Source: Filobasidium wieringae (lineage: Eukaryota > Basidiomycota > Tremellomycetes > Filobasidiales > Filobasidiaceae). From it: a DNA stretch of 64,000 nt. The position numbers and the translations under genes are program-made. Within the stretch, counting starts at the first letter, position 1. Each line of letters opens with the position of its first letter. The notes under the pieces are model-generated. The model was not told the origin of the DNA. It did no database searches and was given only the letters and a program-made list of their open reading frames with translations. Positions 36,474 through 47,813 of the stretch are shown in pieces. The DNA is taken from positions 310,474-374,473 of the forward strand of contig BCIV01000012.1 in the NCBI GenBank assembly GCA_001600055.1, in the 5' to 3' direction.

Positions 36474-37601
36474 ATGGCCGGGATAGTGTTAGGCCTATTG
36501 AGGCTCGTACAGCAAGTCTTCTGCGCCGGCTCGAACAATAACGAAGAGCAACAACATCAAAATCAACAACAACAACAACATCAGCAACAGCAGAATCAGC
36601 AGTACAATAACCAATACCCTCCTATACAGAAACCCACCTATGCTGGTGCAACGGGACAACATCAGAGTAATCACAACCAGCATAATAATCAGCACAACAA
36701 TCAGCATGTCAACCAGCATAACAATAACTTTAACAACAATCATCAAGGGAATCAGAACGGGTACCCTGGCGGGAATCATCAGCAACAACAACATACCCAA
36801 CCTCATCAGTCTTTCCCTGGGATAATCACTTCCCCTCATTCCCTGCCCTCTTCCAACCCGCAGTATCTCTCTCTACGTCAACGCGCCCAAGACCTTGGTA
36901 ACCAATCCCACACCTGTTTCGCTCGGTCTCAACAAGCTTACCAGAATGGGGATAAGGAAGGGGCTCATGAGTTATCTATGGAAGGCAAGAGGTTGGGAGC
37001 GGAGAAGGAGAGGTTGGATGATGAGGCTGGGGAGTGGATATATAATGGTCAGTTTAACGTATAACGGGGGTCAAGGAAACGACGTTCATAACGGAATATT
37101 TCTTTCGTGATCAGAGAACAATAGGAACAGGCCTCAAGGAGAGATCGATCTGCATGGCTTATATGTGAAAGAGGGTACTTCTCTCCTCCAAAATTCTTAC
37201 CTTTCTCTTCCACAACTGATTATCCCCGTTCATTTCACCAGCTATCGAAAGGGTAGACGCGGCACTGAACCAAGCTAGAGCGAATAACATGGACGAATTG
37301 AGAATCATCGTAGGGAAAGGGATTCATTCGCAGAATCATATCGCCAAGATCAAACCAGCCGTCGAGGATCTCATGGTCAAGTACGTCCCTGTTTCATCCC
37401 TTGTACGTCTCTCATCTCCGTTCGCTCACCTGTTCTTGCGCGAATCGAAGGTACGGGCTGTCTGCTCACGTCGACCCGGAGAACACGGGAGTGATCATCG
37501 TGGATATGCAAGGAAGGGAGGTTTACGGCCGGACGAGGGATGCGGGTGCGGTGGTAGGCGAGATGCAAGGGAAGATGGGTGGGGATTGTGTGATCATGTA
37601 G
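36474..37601 (+). CDS. DUF1771-Smr domain protein with Gln/Asn/His-rich N terminus
   Basis: Smr domains bind or nick nucleic acid and often act in mRNA surveillance. The first 125 residues are dominated by Gln, Asn and His (prion-like), after a hydrophobic leader MAGIVLGLLRLVQQVFC. DUF1771 follows (LRQRAQDLGNQSHTCFARSQ to EWIYN), then Smr with EIDLHGLYVKEAIERV, LRIIVGKGIHSQNH and HVDPENTGVIIV. The DLHG and GxGxHS motifs needed for the fold are present. Introns start after EWIYN (GTCAGT at 37048), after YVKE and after LMVK; joins are in frame. It ends GGDCVIM. Family members without extra domains, such as yeast Cue2-like relatives, act in ribosome-associated decay; that role here is inference. 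Confidence 0.88.
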
Positions 37602-39656
37602 ATGCTCTATCACGGACATAGGAGCTCAAAGAGTTATTAGGAAGAGAGGTTGATAGGGGGAACAAGGTGTTGTATATTGGGTATTGATGCTTGCTTGATT
37701 ACGATGGATTGATGTAGGTGTCGGACATATCAGAGTGATCATCTAACAGGATGGTGTTCATAACACGATAGAACGAGAGCGCCGAAGATGAAGACGTCGC
37801 GGTAGTTTCTTCGATATCAGCTGTACAAGAGGAATCAACAGAGAGGATTCTAGATTCTCGAGGCTGGTCAAATACGCATCTCTCTAAAGGAGAACCGCTA
37901 GGCAAGATGGCAGGACAGTTGAGCATATGCCTCTCAATTCCTGACAAGCTGCTCCATCGAGATCAGGAACACAAACTCTGCTCTACAACATGACTACCAC
38001 GCGCAACATCGAACGCCATGGACGATCCTGAACCTGACCGAAGCGCCACTCGGATGAGGTGGTAGGAACGATCTGGAATGGAATGGTTTCGCTGGATAGA
38101 AGGCGGCTAGGGCTACGGGGATGGAAATACGATGACACAAAGAAGGACTTGGGTGGAACTCGGTAGGCGTTTGAAACGTCGCAGTCATGGTCGATGGATG
38201 TTCGATCTTGTCTGGTCTGGTCGATCTGATCCCGCTACGCCCAGCGATCTTCATTCGATAGGGCCCGAAGAGACACCAGTCGTTATGACGCAAGACGCAA
38301 CGGGTAAGTGGTCAGAGTGGCTCAATCGCTCAACTGTGAGATGCGTAGGAGATCTGCAATATGGTGATTTCAGTGCGATGGTGGTCAGTCACCGATGAGG
38401 CCGAGTGCGGGATCGAATGCGTGTGTGTGGCTGATACGACGGATTGAGAATGTCGGTAGCGGTGGGGAGTGTCGAGGGAAGAAAGGAGAAAGGGATCGGT
38501 TGCCGCGTGGCGTGGCTTTGGCTGAGAGCGAGGTGTCGAGATCGTTCACGCGGTATGGAATGGAATGCTCTCCTTCGCCGTGAACTAGCAGCAGCCAGCA
38601 GCCAGCAGCTGCTACGGACATACGCTGATCGTATCCATACGGCGACGGACTGTCGGGAGATTCGGATCACTCCCTACCGAGAGCCGACTGAACTAGATCC
38701 TCCTTGCTCGCTCGCTCGTCACGTACGAGGCAGCAGCAGAGCGCAAGATAACGAGCCTTACAGCGTGCACGCCTACAGCCTGACTGCCTGCTCACCTTCC
38801 CTGCACTACCATCCTCCTCTTCCACCGGCGAGACACTCAAACGGACCCGTTTTACTACCGCCGCCATCCTCTTGACGTCGCCTCTCGATTACCTCCTTTG
38901 CATTCCAGCGAAGAAAGAACCCTTCCTTCAGCTTCGGAACGGGGAACAACAAACACACGTAGACTCGTTCGACCACTCACCACCACCACCCACCACCCAA
39001 CACCGACCACCCCGCCATCGTCATCCTCGTGCCGCCCATCTGATCGCACCCCTCCTCTGATCATCGAGGAATCGGGAAAACGGAAAAAATAAACACAAAC
39101 ACAAGTCGAGTGGGGGACGGATTATGGCCGGGATCTACAACGTGAGTTTCGCTTTTTCTCCCCTCGCTTTTCGTCATACCCCCCTCCTCGTCCTCTTCTG
39201 TCATCCGAGGGGTATCCTTCGACGAGCTCCATCTCGTTTCTTCCGCTGCGGCTTGTAAACGTCTGCTACCTTTCTTTGCGGCTGTAGCTCGTCGATATAC
39301 TCGATAGAGACAGGTTCCGTTCCCGTCAAGGTCGAAGTGCAAGCACGAGCCGCAAGACGAAGAACGAGTGAACGACCGAGCACATTGTGTGCTGGGATAC
39401 GTTTTAGAGGAACAGATGATCTGATCATTGTGTTTGTTTTTCTCTTCTCTCTTTTAATCTTCCTTTGGCATCTCTTCTCGGTCGACATCATCATCCGGTG
39501 TATGATTCATCATCATCGACATCCCCTCATCATCAATCACGAACTCGATACTTTTCGACAAAATACCTTCACTCTGAACGCCATAATATCATACCCATCT
39601 ACATCCACACTGGAAAAAACAATGACTGGAACCCTTTCTCATGCTCTCGCTCAATA
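37602..39656. other. Long gap and 5' leader of TUP1
   Basis: No gene is supported between 37602 and about 39100. A CAGCAGC-type microrepeat occurs at about 38587-38612 and a CAC-rich tract near 38980-39010. At 39124 a small frame (MAGIYN) runs straight into a GTGAGT donor, but no in-frame acceptor was found, so it is treated as leader. Positions 39421-39656 contain no AG dinucleotide. Confidence 0.45.
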
Positions 39657-42600
39657 ATGGAATTCTCTCCTTCTCGCTCACTGGTGGATCTTGATTCTGA
39701 AACAATTGCTCAAAACCGAAACGCCTACCCTTCACGAACTCGACCTTACGCAACACTTGATCCTGATACACAAAACCCCACCACAACGGAATCGACCACG
39801 ATCAAACGTGAACCCGACATCTCCCCTGTCCCATCCATCTCCATCCTTCGCGAACCTACTCAAACCAATCCCCCTTACCCATATTCCACTCCAACTTTTG
39901 GCGGCACGCTCCTCAAACGCTTAACCCCCACCATGCCCCCCGCTTCTACATCCGGAACGACCGGTTCCAATCGTGCTCGTCGCCGATCCGGTCAACCTGG
40001 TGGGAATCATGCGATCGCTGACGTCGATCCGATCATCTTGCGTGAACGTGAACGGATGGAAATGGAACGTGAACGTGCTCGGGGTAATGCCGCTGCCGCT
40101 GCTATGCCTGTTGGTACGACGAACACTCCCTCGGGTACGACAACGACTACCACTACACCGGCTCATTATCTCCATCAAACGTTGACTGCTACTCGACCTA
40201 ATTCGCGTGGTTATCCTTACCCCACTGGTGGTACCGCTTCATCCACCATTCCTCAACCTACAACCCCATCGATGGAAACTCGACCCCCTCAACTTTACCC
40301 TCAATATCCGGCTTCTTCTTCTCATCATCCCTATTCCTCTGTGCATTCTTCTTTACCACTACAGCATCATCGTCTGCCCACTACTTCGGCCGCACCTATA
40401 GCATCATCAGCCTCAAACGCAGGTCCGACCAACCCAGGTGGATCCAATTCTCAATCCAATCAACCTTATCCAGGTGGACTACCACAGCCTTCTGTCATGG
40501 CGCTCCCACCGGGTTCTAATAACGCAAGAGGAGGAGGTGTAGATGGACCTTCCGGACCAGGGGGTGCAGGGGGATCAGGTCCCCCTGGAAGCGTACTCGT
40601 GCCAGGTGGACCACCAGGGCAGCCTTCCGGTCCAGGTCATCATGGTCATCCGGGTGGTCAGGGGGTTTATGCGGGTCACGATCCTGTTATAGGTCATGAC
40701 AAGATGAACGTGCTGTTGAGTGAAATTCGAACGGAGTACGAGGCGATGAGGAGCGATTGTATTACCGCTCAAGGGAGGAGTGATGCGTTTGAAACTCAGA
40801 GTGAGTTTCGATAGTTCAGCTACCTGAAGTGGTGGTGTTGATACGAAATTGAGTGTCTCAATCACAGTTGGACAGCAAATCTCGGAGATCGCTTTGATCA
40901 GGCAGAGTTTATACGAGTTGGAAGCACAACATGCCAAGATCAGATCAGAGTGAGCATCTAGTTCTTTTGTTACCTTTCATACGGCCTCTGATGATTTCCC
41001 GACGAAAGATATGAAGCCGAGCTCAACAGGCTGCGAAGGGAACTCGATCATACTCGTAATGCGCAACCTGGAAACGGCGCGCCACCCCCTGTACCATCTG
41101 GAACGAGCGGTTCGAGTGCTGTTGGCAATCTTCCCAGTTTCCTGCCCGCTCCTCCTGCACCACCTGTCGGTCCGTTGCCTCCTCTTCCCGGAGCAGGAGA
41201 CCGAGATCGAGAGAGAGAAAGAGAACGGGATCGTGAGAGAGAAAGGGAAAGAGAACGAGAACGTACCAGGGAGCAGGATAGGGAACGTGAAAGGGAAAAG
41301 GAAAGGGACTCTCATCGAGGTTATGCAAAGATGGAGGTCGATAAGCCAGGTAAATGCGGGAAGAGTATCTGCTGTAGAAAGATGCTGACTAAGTTATATG
41401 TATCATTGTAGCTGAGAGAGACAGGCTACCTGCGCCTCAAGCGACTAGCACTGCTCTGTCGACGGGCAGACCAACGCCTACTCCCGCACCAAAAACGCCA
41501 CCAATAGCTCTTTCTGATCTGGACGTGGATACCTTGCCACGCGAATACAAGAGAGAATCGTCTGACTGGGCCATCGTTTGGAATCCAAAACTGAAGAAAC
41601 AGCTAGACGTTGCTCCTATCTACCTTTTACCTCATGAGAGGTGAGCCTCGCCGGTAGCTGAAACTATGAACCGCAACTCACGTATGATTCGCTTCTCAGT
41701 GTTGTATGCTGCGTAAGATTTTCCAACGATGGTCTGTTCCTAGCAACCGGATGTAACCGGACCGCACAAATCTTCGACACGCAAACCGGATTGAAGACCT
41801 GGTGAGTTTCGTCAAATCGATTTCAGGTTTGTCATGTTGCTAATCCATCACTTGTACAGTGTTCTTACGGATGACGCGGCATCGCAAGCAGGCGACTTGT
41901 ACATCCGAAGCATATGTTTCAGTAACGATGGCAAATATCTAGCCACTGGTGCTGAAGATAGACAGATCAGGGTCAGTAATAGAACAAAGAAAGTCTGCGG
42001 CATCCGAGACTAAAATCTATTCGTTTCCAGATTTGGGACATCAAACAAAAACGTATTCGGCACTTGTTGCAAGGGCACATGCAGGAAATCTACTCTCTCG
42101 AATTCTCTCGTGATGGTGGTTTCCTTGTCTCTGGTTCAGGCGATAAAAGTGCCCGTATTTGGGACATGAACACCGGAGCTTGCGTATTTGACTTGAAGAT
42201 CGAGGACGCTGTTCGTGGAGAGAACGGACTGATCGATGCTGGTATCACTTCCGTAGCATGTGAGCCTTGATATCGAGCGTCCGATGTAACGGGACCTGAC
42301 ACTCTGTTTACAGTGTCTCCCGACTCGAGACTCGTCGCAGCAGGAAGTTTGGATACTATCGTTCGTGTCTGGGACACTGCGACTGGACAGCAAATCGAAC
42401 GTCTCCGTGGCCATACAGATTCAGTCTACAGGTGTGATACGATCGTGTCTTCGTGTAGTTGACATGCGTATTGATCACAGCTTGTCTCTCATAGTGTCGC
42501 ATTCTCGCCTGATGGTACTCGATTAGTGTCTGGATCGCTTGATGCAAGCTTACGCATTTGGGACTTGACTGGGACAAAGAGAGCAGCGCAGGCGAGCGTT

Positions 42601-43007
42601 AAAAATGGACAAATACCGACAGGCTCAGGGGTTTGCGAACGTGTCTTGACTGGTCACAAGGTGGGTCGGGTTCTCTTGGACAACTCGCGCACCTATAGAT
42701 TCTGATATGATGTTGCCGCAGGATTATGTTCTGTCAGTCGGAATTACCCCCGATGGCCAATGGGTTGTGTCAGGTTCAAAGGACAGGGGAATCCAGTTCT
42801 GGAATATAAATAGCGATCAAGCTCAGCTTATGTTGCAAGGTCACAGAAACTCTGGTGAGTTGGCCGAGTATCATATCGTTACCAGATCGTCCTTTAATCC
42901 CTGCTTCTTCCGTAGTCATCTCAATTGACCTCTCCAAAAGTGGAAATTTATTGGCCAGCGGAAGCGGAGATTGCAATGCCCGGCTTTGGCAATACAGCAA
43001 CATCTAG
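39657..43007 (+). CDS. TUP1: General transcriptional corepressor TUP1
   Basis: WD40 corepressor recruited with Ssn6/Cyc8 to silence regulated promoters; in Cryptococcus it influences mating and capsule-related genes. The start ATG 39657 opens a 380-residue N-terminal region rich in Pro/Ser/Thr/Gly, before the tetramerisation helix [20 protein letters not shown] and [21 protein letters not shown]. An extreme Arg/Glu repeat ([17 protein letters not shown]) follows. After the [11 protein letters not shown] motif (Tup1 signature before the propeller) come seven WD repeats, for example [25 protein letters not shown], split over exons, and [21 protein letters not shown]. The protein ends ARLWQYSNI. 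The Tup_N helix is internal here, not at the N terminus as in S. cerevisiae. About ten introns; boundaries were checked for the first four exons. Confidence 0.93.
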
Positions 43008-43362
43008 ATATGACCATCTTCGAGCCGTTTACCTCGACCTGCCTTTTCTTGCCATTCTTTTCGACCTCTGTCTTTCTTACTTCACTCGTCGCGGCTTGCG
43101 CTCGACGAATTTATGTTTCTTGTAACAAATTAACTCCGGCCTACCAAGTAGAATGGTCATCATATCCAGTTGTCATGTGCCGAGTTCCTGAAAAGGTGAG
43201 GTCATGATGACGCGTTCAAGTCTGATAACGTAGCAGATCCCATCTAAGCCAGATCCACTTCACTTGTCTGCCTGTTACTTGATGACTGGCCAAAAACTGC
43301 GCTCTTTTGAATATATAATTATACTGGATCGTAGATAGGAAAATACTTTCCCCAGCTTCAAC
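43008..43362. other. Short intergenic region between TUP1 and OMA1
   Basis: An AT-rich stretch, TTTGAATATATAATTA near 43306-43321, lies about 45 bp before the OMA1 ATG and could serve as its core promoter. Confidence 0.4.
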
Positions 43363-45166
43363 ATGGACGCCTTCCGTCAAGCCAGCATGCGCAGTTCCAG
43401 AGCAGCATTGACTGCCACAACTCGGTGCAACGTTGTTCGACTAGCACAATATCAACAATGCCCTCACTTCACTAGCACTCCAAGCGTACGTAATATACAC
43501 ACTACCCCCTTAAGGAGAGCCAAATACGAAAGGTTTGGCCTACCGGGTATACCTCCCAATCCTAATTTAGGCGGGGGTGGAAGAGGTAATCCAGGTGGAT
43601 CGGGTGGGAACCCTTTATTCAACGCTCTAAGACGACGATTGGGTGATCGAGGTCTACTTCTTTGGGGGGTTGGACTTGGAGGGGGTGGAACGTACTATGT
43701 ACTGCAGTGAGTGTGATTCATACTATCAAGATTCCTATGTCTGCTCGCCTGACCCGATTGGCTTGTGTCTGCAGTCTCGAGAGAGTTCCCGAAACAGGAC
43801 GACTGCGGTTCATCGATGTCAGCGAGGAGAGTGAGAGAGCTATGGGCTTGAAGACCCAACAAGAAACTTTGGCAGAATATCAACATGCGCTGCTTTCCCC
43901 ATCTCATCCTACTACAAAGCGAGTTCGCGATATCGCTAAACGGATCGTAGAGGGCAACATGCTGGGTCACATGAAGGAAAGTCATTCTTGGAAGCAACTG
44001 CCTAACATCAGCCTAGGATCGATCTTCGGTAGTGAAGACCAACAGGAGGAAATCATGGGAGACGAAAAGACAAAGCTCAACGCAGCTGGGAACAAGGATG
44101 TCGAATGGGAGGTAAGGGCTGTATGCAAAGACTATACCTGGGTCGATGCTGATAGCTCATCGGGACTCTAGGTATATGTCATCAAAGACGACGCTACGAA
44201 GAACGCGTTTGTCTTGCCAGGTAAGAGTGCTGAGGTCCTCGTTACCTGGTCGTGTCCTCACATACGATGAAATCTAGGCGGCAAGATATTCGTCTTCACC
44301 GGAATCCTGCCGGTTTGTAAGAACGATGATGGTCTGGCATCTGTGATGGGCCATGGTAAGTACGGGCATTGTTGACTTGACATGCTGCACGATATTGAGG
44401 TGACTCCTTATGTGTAGAAATTGCGCATCAAGGTGAGCGCGGATAATTATAATTGATACCTTCATCCTGATCTAAAACAACGCTCGTATCGCCAGTCGCA
44501 CGGCATGGAGCAGAAAGAATGTCTTCCATGAAGGTCCTGTTCGTTCTGGCTACCCTTCTTGAGGCTCTGGGTCTTGATATTGGTATCAGTCGAGTACTCC
44601 TTACCTTTCTGTTACAGTAAGTCCAATCCGCTGAGACTTCCAATCACGCCACGGTCACATTAACGCATGCCGTGCTGCAAGGTTGCCAAATTCAAGAAAA
44701 TCAGAAAGTGAAGCAGATCATATTGGTCTGCATCTCATGGCGTAAGCGTGTCTTCAGACTGTAGACACGGATCATCAGCTTACCAGATGCGGGATCTCAA
44801 ATCTACAGTAAAGCATGCTACAATCCTCGAGAATCGACAAAGGTTTGGGAACGTATGTCGGAATCGGAGAAAAGCGGTGGAAGTGGTATCGCCAATATCG
44901 ACTTCATGTCTACCCATCCAGCCAACTCTAGGCGAATCAAGGTAAGTCTGGAGGGGACAAAACATATGACACCGGCTGATCAAGGACTACCTTAGCAATT
45001 GGAACAATGGATGCCAGAGGTGAGTTGAACTTTTTGTTATTGAATGGATCCTTCTGATCACCCAAGATTGTAGGCCCTGGAGAAGCGAGTAGCCACACAT
45101 TGCGGCGATACGACAGATCAATTCTGGTCTACATCGCAAGAGGGAGAAGCCAGGCCATTCCAGTAA
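43363..45166 (+). CDS. OMA1: Mitochondrial metalloendopeptidase OMA1
   Basis: Zinc protease of the inner mitochondrial membrane (peptidase family M48) that acts in mitochondrial stress and quality control. The N terminus is Arg/Ser/Ala-rich ([17 protein letters not shown]) as in a presequence. A Gly-rich segment and a hydrophobic segment ([18 protein letters not shown]) form the membrane anchor. The zinc site is HEIAH in [17 protein letters not shown], with the third ligand Glu in [15 protein letters not shown]-terminal [13 protein letters not shown] and [23 protein letters not shown] match the family. About eight introns; the HExxH is encoded across three exons, with a 15-nt middle exon at 44418-44432. 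The stop is at 45164-45166. Confidence 0.95.
44418..44432 (+). other. 15-nt microexon carrying most of the OMA1 HExxH motif
   Basis: The first His is on the exon ending at 44355 (GGC CAT G). The 15-nt exon supplies the remaining bases for Glu-Ile-Ala-His-Gln, and the next exon starts at 44496. The flanking introns are 44356-44417 and 44433-44495, both GT-AG. The exon is a multiple of three, so skipping would leave an in-frame but catalytically dead protein. Confidence 0.85.
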
Positions 45167-45240
45167 ATCATATGACAAAACAGGATGGAAACAGGCGTTG
45201 CTGGGCTGACTCGAGGTTGGCTAGGCTGCCAGCGGTTTTC

Positions 45241-45456
45241 ATGGCTGTAGAAGAACCTGCTGCGACCCCTATATTTATAGAGCGAGGAGCATACCTGCTG
45301 TACTGGATTTCGGCCTCTTGCTCAGTGTTGGCAATCTCGTTGCTTTTCCACGTAAATCACTACTTAGTATTAGCTGGTGTCATCGTACCTGTCATCGCTT
45401 GGTTTGTAATCGCAAATTGGGTAGGATGGCAGTTCTATTGGCATTCGAATCGATAA
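45241..45456 (+). CDS. Small two-TM protein, PIG-Y/Eri1-like GPI-GlcNAc transferase subunit
   Basis: A 71-residue single-exon protein, MAVEEPAATPIFIERGAYLL onward, with two hydrophobic segments (about residues 16-37 and 41-63) and a short polar C terminus. Length, two-TM hairpin layout and the end VPVIAWFVIANWVGWQFYWHSNR, where a Pro-rich second TM is followed by W-G and a basic H-N-R tail, resemble PIG-Y/Eri1. That subunit belongs to the ER complex making GlcNAc-PI, the first step of GPI-anchor synthesis. The start ATG lies 74 bp after the OMA1 stop on the same strand, so it may share a transcript or be a separate tight neighbour. Family membership is by eye; other small ER membrane proteins (DPM3, PIG-P types) fit less well. 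Confidence 0.55.
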   Translation: MAVEEPAATPIFIERGAYLLYWISASCSVLAISLLFHVNHYLVLAGVIVPVIAWFVIANWVGWQFYWHSNR

Positions 45457-46458
45457 ACCCGTTAGTTACAAATTCACCTTGCCTGTGATCTCTGTGAAGG
45501 GCCGAGCGAAGGACTTGTCGGGTTATTAATTGCTTTCGACATTTCGACAGCTACATCAACTGTAGGCCTTTAACATTGCATCACGCTTAGGCCATGTCGA
45601 CACTTGAAAAGCCTGCTCTGATATGACTCGACAAAACCATGCATTGCGCACCAACCCATTTGTCGCACACAAGAAAGACCCTTCATCGCATATCAAACCA
45701 TTGCATACAAGGTGGCATTTATACTCAGAACGTCACGGTTTACCCTCGGTCAAGATGATGGCGAGGAGGTAAAGGAGGAGGTGAGGGGGGAGACTAAAGA
45801 GGAAGTGAAGAAGATGAAGCCAAGGGGAGGATGGATACAAAGTATCGGGAGGATTACAGCAAGTGAGATCTTTACGGTCTAAAACGTATGAACGGGAAAA
45901 TAGTTGTCAAGCTGTCAAGTCCAGCTAGTTTTCGGTAAGGTATTTCTGCCAGTTCGTGCAGTCTTCTTTGTAACGCGCGTTTTTGGAAATCTGTTGGGAG
46001 AGGCGAAAAGTAGAACCGTTACATTCAGACAAGATTCGTCGACAAAGAATTAACTGAGTGATCAGCGACATGATCGTTCGGCTGAATGGCCTGTAACGGT
46101 TTTTCATGTCAATATGCTACTCCAAACAAAAGTGGGGATCGTGAAGTCATACATTCCGTCTATTGGAGCACACCTGATCGCGATCGCAATTTCATTGCCA
46201 GAGCCAAAGATCCTCAATATCAACGTCAACATCATATCACATTTCATATCATATATCATTTCATCTCGGGTTATAATCCAATTCGTTTGATATCAACCGA
46301 CTTGCATAAGTATTCAAAGGGACAAGCTAGATTTGTGTATTGCCCACGATAAGAGCGCGGGGTCTATATAAGAAGCAATAGTTGGTGACGACGTGTTCTC
46401 GCCCTTTTTTTTCGTTTCGACTGCCTTGAATCTCCAGAACTCCGAGTCGGTATCGCAA
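45457..46458. other. Convergent intergenic region
   Basis: It lies between the PIG-Y-like gene (+) and the RNPS1-like gene (-). A 49-codon frame at 45623-45772 is listed separately. A purine-rich stretch follows at 45757-45830. AT-rich CATATCA/TTTCAT repeats occur at about 46208-46262. Confidence 0.4.
45623..45772 (+). CDS. Possible small ORF (49 codons), basic, no known family
   Basis: The frame starts MTRQNHALRTNPFVAHKKD and ends SVKMMARR before TAA at 45770-45772. Composition is His/Arg/Lys-rich and looks protein-like, and a GTAAAG sequence at the stop could be a donor leading to a second exon (e.g. EEDEAKGRMDTKYRED, with an acceptor near 45805). The intron would be short and purine-rich, so this is weak. 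It could be a mitochondrial or nuclear microprotein, or chance. Confidence 0.22.
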   Translation: MTRQNHALRTNPFVAHKKDPSSHIKPLHTRWHLYSERHGLPSVKMMARR

Positions 46459-47813
46459 TCATCTCCTCGCAACCGGGCTCTTCCCCCTCGCTTTGCTCCT
46501 ACTCCTACTCCTGCTTCTGCTCAAACTCCTCGCCTTCCCCTTGCCCGCCGCTCCCTTCCTTGGTAAACTTCTACTCCTACTCCTGCTCCTACTGACAGAA
46601 CTGCTAGCCCTCCTCCTCCTCCTCGCCACAGGCGATCTCGAGCGGGAAGAATACGATCTCGACCTAGACCTAGAGACGGATCTCGATCGGGACCGAGAGA
46701 TCGAACGGGAGGGGGAACGTCTTCTCCTCTTGGGAGAGAAGGAGCGTGATCTTGATCGAGAGCGGGATAGGGAACGGCTTGGTGATCGGGAACGAGGTCG
46801 GGGTCGGACGACATCGGGAGAAGCACGACGTGGTCTGTTATCCGCTCGTCTAGGTTGATTGGCCGAGGATGAATTATTGTTATTGTTGCTGTTGTTGTTG
46901 GGGTATCGAGAGTTTCCTCCAGGAGCATTGCCATGGCCGTTATTGTAATTGTTTCGAGAATCATAACCTCCTCTTCCGTACCCTCCCGAACCGCCAAATC
47001 CTCCTCGTCCAGCATAAGAAGTGCTTTCCCTCCCATAACCCCCTCTGCCACCCCCCGGCGCGTTTCTACTGGCATACGGACTCCTACTCCTCTCCCTTCC
47101 GTACCTAGGAGGAGGTGAAGGGTATCTCCCTCCTCTACCCGCTTGTTGACCTCTTCGATCTCCGAAAGGACTCCTCTCTCTAGGAACATCACGACGACCG
47201 TAATCCCTTCCACCTCGAGCTGGAACGGGTCGGTCTCTGGTATCCGGTGTAGGGAGAGGAAGGGAAGAAATTTCGACCTTGATATTCTGACCGTCTAGAG
47301 ACCCGCCCGACATGTGCTCTACCGCGCTGAGAGCGGAGGAAGAGGTTGTATATTCCAAAGCAGCTTTTCCTTGATTCTGTCCGGCTAAGAAGACACAACG
47401 TATTCGCTAAATAAACAGATATACGGGGAGTGTTTGAGAAATATGACGATCCACTCACAATTCCTACTTGTAGGTAAATCAATCCCAGTGATCTTTCCAT
47501 AATGACCGAAAATCTCTTCCAAATGACCCTTGTGAACGTTCCTCGAGAGATGATGAATGATCACGACCTTGTATCCTTTGTCCGCTCCCTTTGCTGGTGC
47601 TCGGGAACGAGATCGACTGATACTCCTCGTCCTACCCCGACTGATACTTCTAGCTCGACGAGGGGGTGAGGAACGACTGATACTCATATCGCTACGAGCC
47701 CGAGAACGGGAAGGGGAACGCGATCGCATGGGAGCATCTCGAGATGGGCTGCGAGGTTTGCGAGGGGAAAGTGAAGTATCTTTTGGAGTGGGCGAACGAC
47801 CTCTATCTGACAT
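46459..47813 (-). CDS. RNPS1-like SR-rich RNA-binding protein
   Basis: Candidate homologue of RNPS1, a splicing activator and peripheral exon-junction (ASAP/PSAP) component. It has 426 residues in two exons, 47813-47459 and 47384-46459, summed in frame. Order: an N-terminal RS region (SPRKPRSPSRDAPMRSRSPS), one RRM with RNP2-like VVIIHHLSRNV and RNP1-like NQGKAALEY, then a Gly/Arg/Tyr-rich (RGG-like) stretch, an Asn/Ser run, and a long C-terminal RS domain ending KARGKSPVARR. RNPS1 normally has RS-RRM-RS order; the middle Gly-rich insert is additional. Nuclear location is expected. The RRM is short at the splice junction but complete. Confidence 0.8.

Noticed and set aside
36495..36839. Leu/Val/Ile-rich minus-strand ORF
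   Set aside because: Complement of the CAA/AAC repeats coding the Gln/Asn tract of the Smr protein; not a membrane protein.
46493..46858. Plus-strand Leu/Arg-rich frame of 121 codons
   Set aside because: It is the exact antisense of the RS-repeat C terminus of the RNPS1-like gene; the Leu runs are complementary shadows of Ser/Arg codons.
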